Below are positions 9,801-16,937 of a stretch of DNA of 64,000 nt, piece by piece. Every line of letters begins with the position of its first letter. The stretch's first letter is position 1. Source of the stretch: JAVBMC01 sp031552845 (GTDB taxonomy: Bacteria > Verrucomicrobiota > Kiritimatiellia > RFP12 > DVOR01); assembly GCA_031552845.1 (NCBI GenBank), contig JAVBMC010000010.1:1-64000 (forward strand), given 5' to 3'. The position numbers and the translations under genes were made by a program. Under the pieces are notes generated by a model, which was given only the letters and a program-made list of their open reading frames with translations, was not told the DNA's origin and did no database searches.

Positions 9801-10888
9801 AACGCTCCGAGCTCATGCGCGATGGCTACCTCGAAGTTGTCCTCGACGAAAGCGTCGGCTTCTTCTGGGTCTACGCCCGCCGCAGTGCCGGTGCCATGAT
9901 CCGCTTCGGCTTTGACGACGAAGGCTTCGTCCGCATCCAATGCTGGCTCAATAACGACCTCGTCGCCTCCGAAAGCCGCACCTGGCTCCGCCCCGCCGGC
10001 ACCCTCAAAATCGCCCTCGAAGTCCGTGGCGACGGTGCACAAGGCTACGTCAACGGCAAGCCCGTCTTCCAAACCGGCCTCGCCATTCCGAACGGCCTCT
10101 GCTACGGCTGGTGGAGCGTTGCCCCCTTCTCGCCCGAACTCGGTATGGCCCGCGCCAAGATCGGCCGCCTCTGCGGCATGTCCTTGCCCTCAACCATGCT
10201 CATCGTTCCGCGCATTGAAGAAGAAGACGTCCCCGCATTCCTGGATGCCGCGCGCCCCTACGCCATGCACCTCTCGGCCATCTCGCCGATTCTCTTCGTG
10301 CAGCGTCAAGACGGCACCATTGTGGAAGACGAAGCCTTCCCTGTCCAGATGATCCGCATGTTCGCCTCCTTCCACCGCTTGCGCATGATGCCCGTGGCCG
10401 ACCTCTCCTACTATGCCGAGATTGACCCCAAAATCATCATCAATCTCATCAAGAAGCACAACCTCACCGCCCTGTGCCTCTGCCTGCGCAGCGTGCCCTC
10501 CGAAAAATGGCGTGCCGATCTCGAGCGCCTGCTCGAAGAAACCCCCGCCAACATCTGCATCATCCAATCCATGACCCCCTTCTGGTCGGTGCATGAAGAA
10601 GACCGCACCCTCGGCGCCATGCTCGAAACCGAACCTGCTGCCACCTTCTACCAGCTCGAACGCGGCAACCTCTTTGCTTCGCCCGTCAAAAACCGCTACG
10701 AAATCACGGCGCATGCGATGACAGGCGAAATCAAGAGCCCCATTCCGCAGACGACAGAAGCCCGTGCGGCCTTGGCGGCCAAGGTCGACGTTCCCGAGTT
10801 CTACACGCCGCGCGTCTACGTCTACCCCTCCACCTACATCCCGCCGGAACGTGCGCGCGAACTGCGCGTCGCCAACCCCACGCTCTAA
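6797..10888 (+). CDS. giant membrane-anchored protein with degenerate polysaccharide deacetylase domain, TPRs and LamG-like domains
   Basis: About 1,363 residues. A single transmembrane segment near the N-terminus (NWLLFFGVVLIGAALW) leaves the rest outside the cytoplasm. Residues about 65-300 align with the PgaB/NodB deacetylase fold (AIAYYGV, ALLLTF, FFFPYGDYGQ), but the catalytic TFDDG is TFEQS and the SHTxxxH metal-ligand stretch is replaced, so it is probably inactive. Next come a jelly-roll, LamG/DUF1080-like region (about 370-520), an unassigned alpha/beta region, TPR-like helices (about 715-860), a second jelly-roll (about 950-1100) and an unassigned C-terminal domain. Its start ATG overlaps the TGA of the glycosyltransferase; an alternative ATG at 6782 adds 5 residues. 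The likely role is a scaffold or modifying factor for the polymer made upstream. Codons shift from mixed to strongly C-ending along the gene. Confidence 0.75.
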   Translation: MSTAKKPPQVQAPAPNTRDNKWTRPVAMQKDSQIRNWLLFFGVVLIGAALWTPVRTLWTRYTSTKPTYAVDARSGANSFLAIAYYGVSEEAVNPGSQDTLPEVFRRHVDELAGRGYVTIDLEDVRKFYQEKKPLPQKALLLTFEQSRKTSYFETRSILNAHKWRAVMGVWTDPIHKGDPQALLWPYLSDMLAMGTWDLAAQSNKGFDYIPAGPNGETGPFFTTPKWLPVEQRYEIPTEFVTRLEKDHKSIMDEFQKKVKEKPQAFFFPYGDYGQYDSNARIIREVNLREVGTNYVLGFTLGALALNTQFSDPRRLNRLLVNPNWSAKELGDKLDAFQPYNVDRSNKLRSFPAMSWVREWGNVTVDNEELRLRAVPPENPADLINNTQTTGAKAWLAGSDVFKDGFLSMRFQIKRGRYVLYMRATPTGEYLCFTLDNLGNVSLRQRDAFSEERILAVDTLTNEARTDFDLLVGLRDNLVYLRLNGKLLFGGRVLTLGDPLPGMVGVSVWDEVEGIGDINVISTKMIARQDALLTWTPEMARNISYMSDWMNQNSYRFSVISPPWIRIESSVPLVLPPWNTDVISLMSRINNAPICPMISIRDANFLPRISQVELADDLKKLKASGVYVDASQVTEEQFVLLADWLIRMKANLDPDNLTLMVKLPQVLEKLPSTGNMLHQIKGVRLVGDFLEPPFDLRWNELLTEIYIPADLKGGPLSLYYQINALPDGEGSLTPAAQAELLRQKGFNSFVLGDYAKAIEAWQAWHKLMPANPAPLALEGDAWLRLENMDKALACYTSSLELNPGQVDLAIRRARLLEKMGHKEEQVAMLNMYACAFPNTPILIMEQARWLITNNRRDEARDLMRKLVKEHPEEIEARQILQGLLDSPSERYENIRGLLELSRKGETTGHEFARMLYTSNLLAVPEAAVCFEFIRESVGSARSRQTRELYQSLVPLQTIIDEEFKGGFLSDHWEAFGSHTRVDEQGRYEIKAGSDMAEAYLRLKRSELMRDGYLEVVLDESVGFFWVYARRSAGAMIRFGFDDEGFVRIQCWLNNDLVASESRTWLRPAGTLKIALEVRGDGAQGYVNGKPVFQTGLAIPNGLCYGWWSVAPFSPELGMARAKIGRLCGMSLPSTMLIVPRIEEEDVPAFLDAARPYAMHLSAISPILFVQRQDGTIVEDEAFPVQMIRMFASFHRLRMMPVADLSYYAEIDPKIIINLIKKHNLTALCLCLRSVPSEKWRADLERLLEETPANICIIQSMTPFWSVHEEDRTLGAMLETEPAATFYQLERGNLFASPVKNRYEITAHAMTGEIKSPIPQTTEARAALAAKVDVPEFYTPRVYVYPSTYIPPERARELRVANPTL

Positions 10889-11649
10889 TGAACGGTGATA
10901 GCAGCCCTACGTTCGAACGCCTCTGGAAACAGGCGTTCGAACGCTTGTCGGCGCTCGATAAACAGTGGAACCCTGCCGAGCTTGCACAAACCAAACAATG
11001 GATGCAAGCCTCCGGCATTCCCCGCATGGACAAACTCGCCGAGCTCCTCCATCCCGGCATGACCCGCGAACAGCTCTGGCACGTACTCGTCCCCGTTGAA
11101 CGCCAAATCACCCGCCGCAAAGCCACCGACGCCAACATCCTCGACACCGACCTGCCGGCCGATGCTACGCCCCTTCCGGCACTCGACGTCACCATCATCG
11201 CCGACAACATCCGCTCAGCCCTCAACGTCGGCGGCATCTTCCGCACCGCCGAATGCTTCGGCCTCAAACAAATCATCCTCACCGGCTACACCTCCGATCC
11301 CGCTGCCGACACCCGCGTCGCTGCTGCCGCACTCGGAACCGAACAACGCATCCCCTGGCGCCGCTGCCAACACATCCGCGACGCCATTACAGAACTCAAA
11401 CAAAACGGCATCCCCTGCATCGCACTCGAAACCGTTCAAAACGCTCCCCCGCCCGAAACCTACTCCTGGCCCATCCCCTGCGCGCTCCTCCTCGGCAGCG
11501 AACGCTTCGGCCTCCTCCCCGAAACCATCCAAACCTGCGCCGCCACCATCCGCATTCCCATGTGCGGCACCAAAAACTCCCTCAACGTCGTCAGCGCCCT
11601 CGCCGTCACCGCCTACCAAATCCGCCTCCACGCCGCCCGCACAACATAA
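10888..11649 (+). CDS. TrmH/SpoU-family RNA 2'-O-methyltransferase
   Basis: A 253-residue protein with the three SPOUT knot motifs: NIRSALNVGGIFRTAE (motif 1), LLLGSERFGLLPE (motif 2) and IPMCGTKNSLNVVSALAV (motif 3). It would transfer a methyl group from S-adenosylmethionine to a ribose 2'-OH of tRNA or rRNA in the cytoplasm. The N-terminal 95 residues are a helical extension rather than the L30e-like domain of RlmB, so the exact target is not assigned. It begins inside the stop codon of the giant upstream gene (TAATG), so it is co-transcribed with an unrelated exopolysaccharide pair. The sequence is very C-rich on the coding strand. Confidence 0.88.
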   Translation: MNGDSSPTFERLWKQAFERLSALDKQWNPAELAQTKQWMQASGIPRMDKLAELLHPGMTREQLWHVLVPVERQITRRKATDANILDTDLPADATPLPALDVTIIADNIRSALNVGGIFRTAECFGLKQIILTGYTSDPAADTRVAAAALGTEQRIPWRRCQHIRDAITELKQNGIPCIALETVQNAPPPETYSWPIPCALLLGSERFGLLPETIQTCAATIRIPMCGTKNSLNVVSALAVTAYQIRLHAARTT

Positions 11650-11671
11650 CTCCCGTGCTAACACCACCTCT

Positions 11672-11799
11672 CCTGGGAGCGCGGAGCTTCTGTCCCGCAT
11701 TGCGTGTCTTGCCTGGGAGCGCCGGCGTCCCCGCCGGCATTTGTGTATATTAATGGATGGTAGTTATACAGCCGGCGAGGACGCCAGCGCTCCCAGAGG
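11672..11799. repeat. REP-like palindrome cluster downstream of the TrmH gene
   Basis: Two plus-oriented units (GGGAGC head, hairpin, ATT tail) are followed after about 30 nt by one inverted unit ending in GCTCCCAG. The same arrangement recurs at 13282, 15699, 16981 and 22268. The first unit has a partly decayed stem. Confidence 0.85.
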
Positions 11800-11902
11800 G
11801 CACCGCACCGCGTTTATCCCCTCTCTCGCGTCAGCCTCTCACTTACTACTTCTCTCCTCCCCCTGTCATTATTGAGGTTCATTCCACTGCAAACATTCCT
11901 GC

Positions 11903-11930
11903 TTGACTTACACCTTAATTCTGCTAAACT
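11903..11930 (+). promoter_or_regulatory. promoter of the first HU/DUF4469 gene
   Basis: TTGACT, a 16-nt spacer and TAAACT. The same two hexamers with the same spacing precede the paralogous gene at 55554-55559 and 55532-55537 on the minus strand, which supports the call. Confidence 0.8.
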
Positions 11931-11936
11931 GCATCC

Positions 11937-12214
11937 CCGTTGACCCCATTGAGTGACTCGTCACTGATTCGGACCTTGAGGCTCGGCGTTCCAATGCGAA
12001 CGACCGCCCCCCGACATACGAGAGCTTAAGCTCCAAGGAGCCATCAACCATACAGACTGCCCGTTTGGCCGGCGTGCAGTTCAGATGCCAGGGGGATATC
12101 CACCAATCGCACGAGTGTGCTGTTAGGCTATGTTTAGGAATCTTTCTGGCGTCGGGTTGACAGACGCCGCCGGCTGCCAATATCAATCATAGGCGGCAGA
12201 AAGAACAAGACATC
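11937..12214 (+). promoter_or_regulatory. conserved 5' leader of the first HU/DUF4469 gene (putative structured RNA)
   Basis: About 278 nt between the inferred transcription start and the ATG show no convincing reading frame but share islands with the leader of the paralogue at 55291-55525: CCCCGTTGAC, CCATTG, GAGCCATCAA, TTGGCCG, AGGAATC and CGGCAGAA. A hairpin GGCGTC-loop-GACGCC near 12149-12169 has the counterpart GCATC-loop-GGTGC in the other leader. Both enclose a GGGTTGNCA loop, so the stem has changed with pairing kept. This suggests a cis-acting RNA element, perhaps autoregulatory. Confidence 0.65.
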
Positions 12215-12943
12215 ATGTCAAAAATCACACTAATCAAGCGGCCTGCATTTCAGGCTGAACAGAAGGATCGTGGAGAGTACATCTACGCCACGCAAATGGG
12301 GCAGAAACTTCCGACGGCCAAACTCGCCAAGCTCATCGCTGCCTCCGGTACCACCGTGTCGGAAGCCGACGTGCTGGCGGTGCTGCACAACATCGGCGAA
12401 GTCATCGCCAATGAAGTCATGCACGGCATGGCGGTGGAGATCCCCGGACTCGGGAGCATCCACCTCTTCGCCAACGGCGTCATGGACAAAGACGGCAACG
12501 AAATTGCCGACAAAGCCCGCCGTTTCCGGATGAAGATGACCTTCAGCAAGTCTCTGCAGAACATGGTTATCAGTCCTGATAACCTCTCGGTGACCTTGCA
12601 GGACTTCAAGGCCAAAACGCCAGTGCTCACACGCTTGGAGGATGCTCTCAGCGGCACGACCAACGAGACGCTCACCCCCGGCGGCATTGCCGGCATCCGC
12701 GGGCACAACCTACGCATCCATCCCCTCATGGGCGATGAAGGCGTCTGGTTTGTTCCACAAGGCGAAGGCGATGTCGTGCGCGCAACGGCCGTCCTCGATA
12801 ACAAACCCGCCCGACTCAGCTTCTCCATTCCGGCAGGGCTGCAGCAGGGGATGAGTTACCGCGTGGAAGTCCGCAACCGCATCAACCGCAGCAAAAAGCT
12901 CGCGATCGGCACACTCACGGAACTACTCACCGTGGCCGACTAA
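12215..12943 (+). CDS. HU-like DNA-binding protein with C-terminal DUF4469 Ig-like domain
   Basis: A 242-residue protein. The N-terminal half (about 1-130) is an HU/IHF-like domain (LAKLIAASGTTVSEADVLAV, GLGSIHLF). The C-terminal half is the DUF4469 Ig-like fold, marked by IRGHNLRIHPLMGDEGVWFV and ATAVLDNKPARLSFSIP. A homologue with the same layout is encoded at 54583-55290. Such two-domain proteins are known from Bacteroidota and relatives, where they are presumed nucleoid or DNA-architecture proteins; the target is unknown. It is monocistronic with its own promoter, long leader and terminator. The N-terminus is divergent, so DNA bending by the classical HU arm cannot be assumed. Confidence 0.82.
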   Translation: MSKITLIKRPAFQAEQKDRGEYIYATQMGQKLPTAKLAKLIAASGTTVSEADVLAVLHNIGEVIANEVMHGMAVEIPGLGSIHLFANGVMDKDGNEIADKARRFRMKMTFSKSLQNMVISPDNLSVTLQDFKAKTPVLTRLEDALSGTTNETLTPGGIAGIRGHNLRIHPLMGDEGVWFVPQGEGDVVRATAVLDNKPARLSFSIPAGLQQGMSYRVEVRNRINRSKKLAIGTLTELLTVAD

Positions 12944-12969
12944 AAGCAGGTAACATAAACGCTTAAACG

Positions 12970-12998
12970 GGCGGAGGTGATAAACCTCCGCCTTTTTT
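12970..12998 (+). terminator. rho-independent terminator
   Basis: A 9-bp stem GGCGGAGGT/ACCTCCGCC with a short loop, followed by six T. It ends the HU/DUF4469 transcript 27 nt after the stop. Confidence 0.92.
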
Positions 12999-13076
12999 GT
13001 GCCCATTTGGCAACCCATCCAGCCATTACCATCGAACCCATCGGGCCAGTGGATCACACCCCATCCAGCCAATGCA

Positions 13077-13210
13077 TGACACCCATCGAGCCTTGCGATG
13101 GGTGTCAGTACCCGTGGCCGGAACACCTTGCTTGGCTCGATACCGATACCCCGCGAGGCTCGACCCTCATAGTCCCTTAGACTCCAGCCTCAGGCCGTAC
13201 GAGGCTGGAG
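13077..13210. repeat. two unrelated perfect hairpins in intergenic DNA
   Basis: A 12-bp perfect inverted repeat (TGACACCCATCG, 13077-13088, with 13096-13107) and a 10-bp one (CTCCAGCCTC, 13182-13191, with 13201-13210) lie in a gene-free stretch. Between and around them GAGGCTCGA-like words recur. Neither has a T run and neither matches the REP family nearby. Function unknown. Confidence 0.5.
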
Positions 13211-13281
13211 CCTCGCATACCCCCTCACTCCAGCCACGCGTACCCTGCCACTAGAGCCACCCACACAGTCGAGTATTATTA

Positions 13282-13940
13282 CCTAGGAGCGCGGGCACTG
13301 CTGTCCGCATTGTGTGTTGCCTGGGAGCGCCGCCGTCCCCGGCGGCATTTCGTGTACTGATGGAGGGTAGTTATTCAGCCGGCGAGGACGCCAGCACTCC
13401 CAGAGGAAGAGAAGCAGGAGTGAATGGAAGAGAGTATAAAGAGAACGGCGGGGCAGAAGCCCCGCGCTCCCAAACAATAGGCACTTCTTAGGGAGCGTGA
13501 TGTAGCTGACGGGGCTTCTTTCTGGGAGCGCGGACATTCCTGTCCGCATTGTGTATTGCCTGGGAGCGCCGCCGTCCCCGGCGGCATTTTGTGTGCGTGT
13601 GTTATTGGCAGGTAGTTATTCAGCCGGCGAGACGCCAGCGTTCCCAGAGGAAGAGACGCAGGAGTGAATGGGAGAGAGTATAAAGAGAACAGCGGGGCAG
13701 AAGCCCCGCGCTCCCAAACAATAGGCATTTCTTAGGGAGCGTGATGTAGCTAACGGGGCTTCTTTCTGGGAGCGTGGACATTCCTGTCCGCATTGTGTAT
13801 TTCCTGGGAGCGCTTCACAGAAAATCCTCGTCGGCATTCTGTGTATTGCCTGGGAGCGCCGCCGTCCCCGGCGGCATTTTGTGTGCGTGTGTTATTGGAG
13901 GGTAGTTATTCAGCCGGCGAGGACGCCCGCGCTCCCAGAG
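13282..13940. repeat. REP-like array with an internal tandem duplication of about 245 bp
   Basis: At least ten REP-like units in both orientations lie in 660 bp just upstream of hsdM. A block starting at CAGCCGGCGA (13376) recurs at 13621, and its start recurs again at 13911. Each copy carries an inverted unit, a short spacer with GGAGTGAATGG and AGAGAGTATAAAGAGAAC, a GCGGGGC-stem unit and a GCGGACA-stem unit. The second copy has gained about 45 bp containing a decayed unit (CTTCACAGAAAATCCTCG). There is no credible gene in 12999-14074. Confidence 0.85.
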
Positions 13941-13972
13941 GGCGTGAGTGCTCCTGGGGGTAAGGGTTGTGG

Positions 13973-14002
13973 TTGACTTTGGGGTAAAGTGTTTGGTATA
14001 AT
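13973..14002 (+). promoter_or_regulatory. promoter of the type I restriction locus
   Basis: TTGACT, an 18-nt spacer and a consensus TATAAT, about 70 nt upstream of the hsdM ATG and directly after the REP array. No further promoter was recognised before hsdR, in keeping with a single transcript of about 11 kb. Confidence 0.7.
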
Positions 14003-14074
14003 TAAGGGCACTAGGCGGGGCGTGTTGGATGCCTCGGCGGTCTTTTTGTATTTTCTTTCTTTTGTGTGTGATCT

Positions 14075-15670
14075 ATGGCAAAGTCTCCTAAAACCGAAAC
14101 CAAGTCCGAACCGCTGGAAAAGCAACTGTGGAAAGCCGCCGATAAGCTCCGCAAGAACATCGACGCCGCCGAGTATAAGCACGTGGTTCTGGGGTTGATC
14201 TTCCTAAAGTACATCTCCGATTCGTTTGAAGAGCTCCACACGCGCCTCACCACAGAAGTTTCCTTTGGCGCCGATCCGGAAGACCCCGATGAATATAAAG
14301 CCGAGCGAATCTTCTTTGTGCCGCCTGCTGCCCGTTGGAGTTACTTACAGGCCAGCGCCAAACAGGCAACAATCGGCAAAATCGTCGATGATGCCATGGA
14401 TGCTATCGAGCGGGACAACACTCAGCTCAAAGGCGTCTTGCCCAAAGTCTTTGCCCGTCAAAACCTCGACCCCGCCAGCTTGGGCGGATTGATTGACCTC
14501 GTCAGTAATATCGCCCTTGGCGATGCCAAGTCCCGCAGTGCTGATGTCCTCGGCCATGTGTTCGAGTACTTTCTGGGCGAGTTCGCTTTGTCGGAGGGTA
14601 AACAGGGCGGACAGTTCTATACGCCGCGTTCCATCGTTGAGCTGTTGGTCAGTATGCTCGAACCCTACAAAGGCCGCGTGTTCGATCCCTGCTGCGGATC
14701 CGGCGGCATGTTCGTGCAGTCCGAATACTTCGTCAAAGAACACCAAGGCCGTGTCAACGATATCTCCATCTACGGACAAGAGAGCAACGAGACCACCTGG
14801 CGCCTCGCCAAGATGAACCTTGCCATCCGCAATATCGACTCCACGCAGGTTAGGTGGAATAACGAGGGCTCCTTCCTCAACGACGCCCATAAAGACCTCC
14901 GTGCCGACTTCATCCTCGCTAATCCTCCCTTCAACGTCAGCGATTGGAGCGGCGAACTCTTGCAGGGCGATGCCCGCTGGCGCTACGGCAAACCGCCTGC
15001 CGGCAATGCCAACTTCGCATGGTTGCAGCATTTCACGGCTCACCTCTCGCCCACCGGCAAAGCCGGCGTGGTGCTCGCCAAAGGCGCACTCACCAGCAAA
15101 ACCGGCGGCGAAGGCGACATCCGTAAAGCCATGATTGCCGATGGCAACCTCATCGACGGCATCGTCAATCTCCCCGCCAAACTCTTTCTCAATACGCAGA
15201 TTCCTGCGGCGTTGTGGTTCATCAACCGTGCCCGCGGCAAAGCTCACGCACACCCGCGCCCCAACGAAATCCTCTTCATCGATGCCCGCAATCTCGGGCA
15301 CCTCATCAACCGCCGCACGCGCGAATTCTCGCATGAGGATATCCAGAAGATTGCCGATACGTATCACGCGTGGTTGGGGAACGCTGGGAACGCGGAGCTT
15401 CCGCTCCGCATTGATACGGCGGGGCAGAAGCCCCGCGCTCCCAAATACGAAGACATCAAAGGTTACTGCGCCTCGGTGCCCATCTCCCGTGTGGCGGAAC
15501 TTGATTACGTGCTCACGCCCGGACGCTACGTCGGCTTGCCGGATGAAGAAGACGACTTCAACTTCGCCGAACGTTTCACCTCCCTCCAAGCCGAACTCGC
15601 CGCGCAAATGGAAGAAGAAGAAGAACTCAATCAAGCCATCCGTGACAATCTGGCAAAGGTCAAGCTGTGA
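14075..15670 (+). CDS. hsdM: type I restriction-modification system methyltransferase subunit
   Basis: HsdM, 531 residues: an adenine-N6 methyltransferase that with HsdS modifies the recognition site and with HsdR forms the restriction complex. The N-terminal helical domain (about 10-140, LWKAADKLRKNI) is followed by the methyltransferase fold with motif I FDPCCGSGG (203-211) and motif IV NPPF (283-286). Residues about 434-456 (start LGNAGNAELPLRI) are not HsdM sequence: they are two REP-like hairpins read in frame between YHAW and YEDIKGYC. The C-terminus ends LNQAIRDNLAKVKL, a tail that is repeated twice more downstream. The stop overlaps a GTG start (GTGA). Confidence 0.95.
   Translation: MAKSPKTETKSEPLEKQLWKAADKLRKNIDAAEYKHVVLGLIFLKYISDSFEELHTRLTTEVSFGADPEDPDEYKAERIFFVPPAARWSYLQASAKQATIGKIVDDAMDAIERDNTQLKGVLPKVFARQNLDPASLGGLIDLVSNIALGDAKSRSADVLGHVFEYFLGEFALSEGKQGGQFYTPRSIVELLVSMLEPYKGRVFDPCCGSGGMFVQSEYFVKEHQGRVNDISIYGQESNETTWRLAKMNLAIRNIDSTQVRWNNEGSFLNDAHKDLRADFILANPPFNVSDWSGELLQGDARWRYGKPPAGNANFAWLQHFTAHLSPTGKAGVVLAKGALTSKTGGEGDIRKAMIADGNLIDGIVNLPAKLFLNTQIPAALWFINRARGKAHAHPRPNEILFIDARNLGHLINRRTREFSHEDIQKIADTYHAWLGNAGNAELPLRIDTAGQKPRAPKYEDIKGYCASVPISRVAELDYVLTPGRYVGLPDEEDDFNFAERFTSLQAELAAQMEEEEELNQAIRDNLAKVKL
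15376..15443. repeat. REP-like pair inserted in frame in hsdM
   Basis: A plus unit with stem GCGGAGC-TTCC-GCTCCGC and an inverted unit with stem GCGGGGC-AGAA-GCCCCGC lie inside the hsdM reading frame. They add about 22 codons without a stop. The first unit is read in the same frame as the unit in hsdR, giving a G(S/N)AxLPxRI peptide. Confidence 0.85.
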
Positions 15671-15924
15671 AAGATGGCACTCATCACAACGCCCGCTTGG
15701 GAGTGCTCCGCAGAAGATCCTCGCCGGCATTGTCTGTGTTACCTGGGAGCGCGGACATTCCTGTCCGCATTGTGCGTTGCCTGGGAGCGCCGCCGTCCTC
15801 GGCGGCATTGTCTGTCTGTTATTGGAAGGTAGTTAAACAGCCGGCGGGGACGCCAGCGCTCCCAGAGTATAAAGCAAAGCTCAACCAAGCCATCCGCGAA
15901 AACCTAGCAAAGGTCAAGCTATGA
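15667..15924 (+). CDS. 85-codon connector ORF made of REP sequence plus a copy of the hsdM tail
   Basis: The frame starts with GTG inside the hsdM stop (GTGA) and stops inside the rhuM start (ATGA). Its middle is translated REP sequence (GSADIPVRI, GAPPSSAA) and its last 14 codons, LNQAIRENLAKVKL, duplicate the end of HsdM. It is probably not a functional protein. Its likely effect is to keep ribosomes moving from hsdM to rhuM: the tail carries AAAGGT a few nt before the ATGA junction. It was not recognised as any family. A comparable 91-codon ORF lies between rhuM and hsdS. Confidence 0.5.
   Translation: MKDGTHHNARLGVLRRRSSPALSVLPGSADIPVRIVRCLGAPPSSAALSVCYWKVVKQPAGTPALPEYKAKLNQAIRENLAKVKL
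15699..15924. repeat. direct repeat 1 flanking rhuM (REP cluster + hsdM tail)
   Basis: A decayed REP unit (GTGCTCCGCAGAAGATCC), two plus units, one inverted unit and a copy of the hsdM 3' end, about 226 bp. The same order recurs at 16981-17209 on the other side of rhuM, with high identity throughout. Confidence 0.88.
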
Positions 15925-16937
15925 GCGAGAACACTTCCGAAATCATCATCTATCAAACGACAGATGGGCAAACAAAGTTGGACGTCCGTTTAGGGGGCGA
16001 AACATTGTGGCTGACGCAAGCGCAGATGGCAGAGCTGTTTGAAACCACGCCACAGAATATCACGTTGCACCTGAAGGCGATCTATGCGGAGGGTGAACTA
16101 TCGGAGACGGCAACTTGTAAGGAATACTTACAAGTTCGAAACGAAGGTGTACGACAAGTCTCTAGGAGCTTAAACCACTACAACTTATCGGTGATTTTGG
16201 CAGTCGGCTATCGGGTGAGATCACAGCGCGGGACGCAGTTCCGGCAATGGGCTACACGGATTCTGCACGAATACCTGCAAAAAGGATTCGCCATGAATGA
16301 CGAATTCCTGAAGAACATGGGGGGCGGAATTTATTGGAAAGAACTCCTTGAGCGGATCCGTGACATCCGTTCAAGCGAGAAGGTCATGTATCGTCAAGTG
16401 CTGGACCTCTATGCCACCAGCTTAGACTACAACGCCGATGCACCGGAGACGTTTGAATTCTTCAAGATCGTGCAAAACAAACTCCATTATGCCGCCAGCG
16501 GCCATACCGCCGGCGAAATTATCTTTGAACGCGCTAACGCCAACTTACCCTTTATGGGACTCACCGTATTCAAGGGCAAAAGACCCACAAAAAGCGAAAC
16601 ACACGTCGCAAAAAACTACATGACCGAAAAGGAGCTCTTTGCTCTGCGCCGATTGGTCAATGCCTTCTTTGATATGGCCGAATTGAAAGCTGAAAGACAC
16701 CAACCCATGCGCATGAAAGACTGGCTCGAAACACTCGACCGCTTCTCACACGACTTCGGCATGGGCATTCTTAATGGCCCCGGCAGTGTCAGCCATGCAA
16801 CCGCAATAGAAAAAGCCAACCGCGAATACGCCGCCTACCGCGCACACCTACCGGATGAACTATCCGACGTCGAAACCGCCTACCTTGATACCTTGAAACA
16901 AATGCAAAAGAAGCTCAAGGACGGAGGTGCAACATGA
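15921..16937 (+). CDS. rhuM: RhuM-family protein
   Basis: A 338-residue RhuM (virulence protein family) homologue. Recognisable stretches are IIIYQTTDGQTKLDVRL, ETLWLTQAQMAELFETT, HYNLSVILAVGYRVRSQRG and QFRQWATRILHEYL in the N-terminal conserved part, and YVTEKE-like YMTEKELFALRRLVNAF in the C-terminal half. RhuM genes often sit inside type I restriction loci; the biochemical role is not established. Here the gene lies between two direct repeats of about 228 bp made of REP sequence and copies of the hsdM tail. It overlaps the upstream 85-codon ORF and the downstream 91-codon ORF by ATGA junctions. This strongly suggests it was placed between hsdM and hsdS as a cassette. Confidence 0.88.
   Translation: MSENTSEIIIYQTTDGQTKLDVRLGGETLWLTQAQMAELFETTPQNITLHLKAIYAEGELSETATCKEYLQVRNEGVRQVSRSLNHYNLSVILAVGYRVRSQRGTQFRQWATRILHEYLQKGFAMNDEFLKNMGGGIYWKELLERIRDIRSSEKVMYRQVLDLYATSLDYNADAPETFEFFKIVQNKLHYAASGHTAGEIIFERANANLPFMGLTVFKGKRPTKSETHVAKNYMTEKELFALRRLVNAFFDMAELKAERHQPMRMKDWLETLDRFSHDFGMGILNGPGSVSHATAIEKANREYAAYRAHLPDELSDVETAYLDTLKQMQKKLKDGGAT

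Noticed and set aside
11908..12186. 92-codon minus-strand ORF in the leader of the first HU/DUF4469 gene.
   Set aside because: It is not preserved in the homologous leader at 55291-55525, and the conservation there is of RNA-like islands rather than codons.
13077..13107. 12-bp hairpin considered as a terminator.
   Set aside because: It has no T run, and a good terminator for the upstream gene already lies at 12970-12998.
13282..13940. Regularly recurring palindromes considered as a CRISPR array.
   Set aside because: Units are inverted and direct, spacing is irregular, spacers are themselves repeated, and no cas gene is present. They are REP-like elements.
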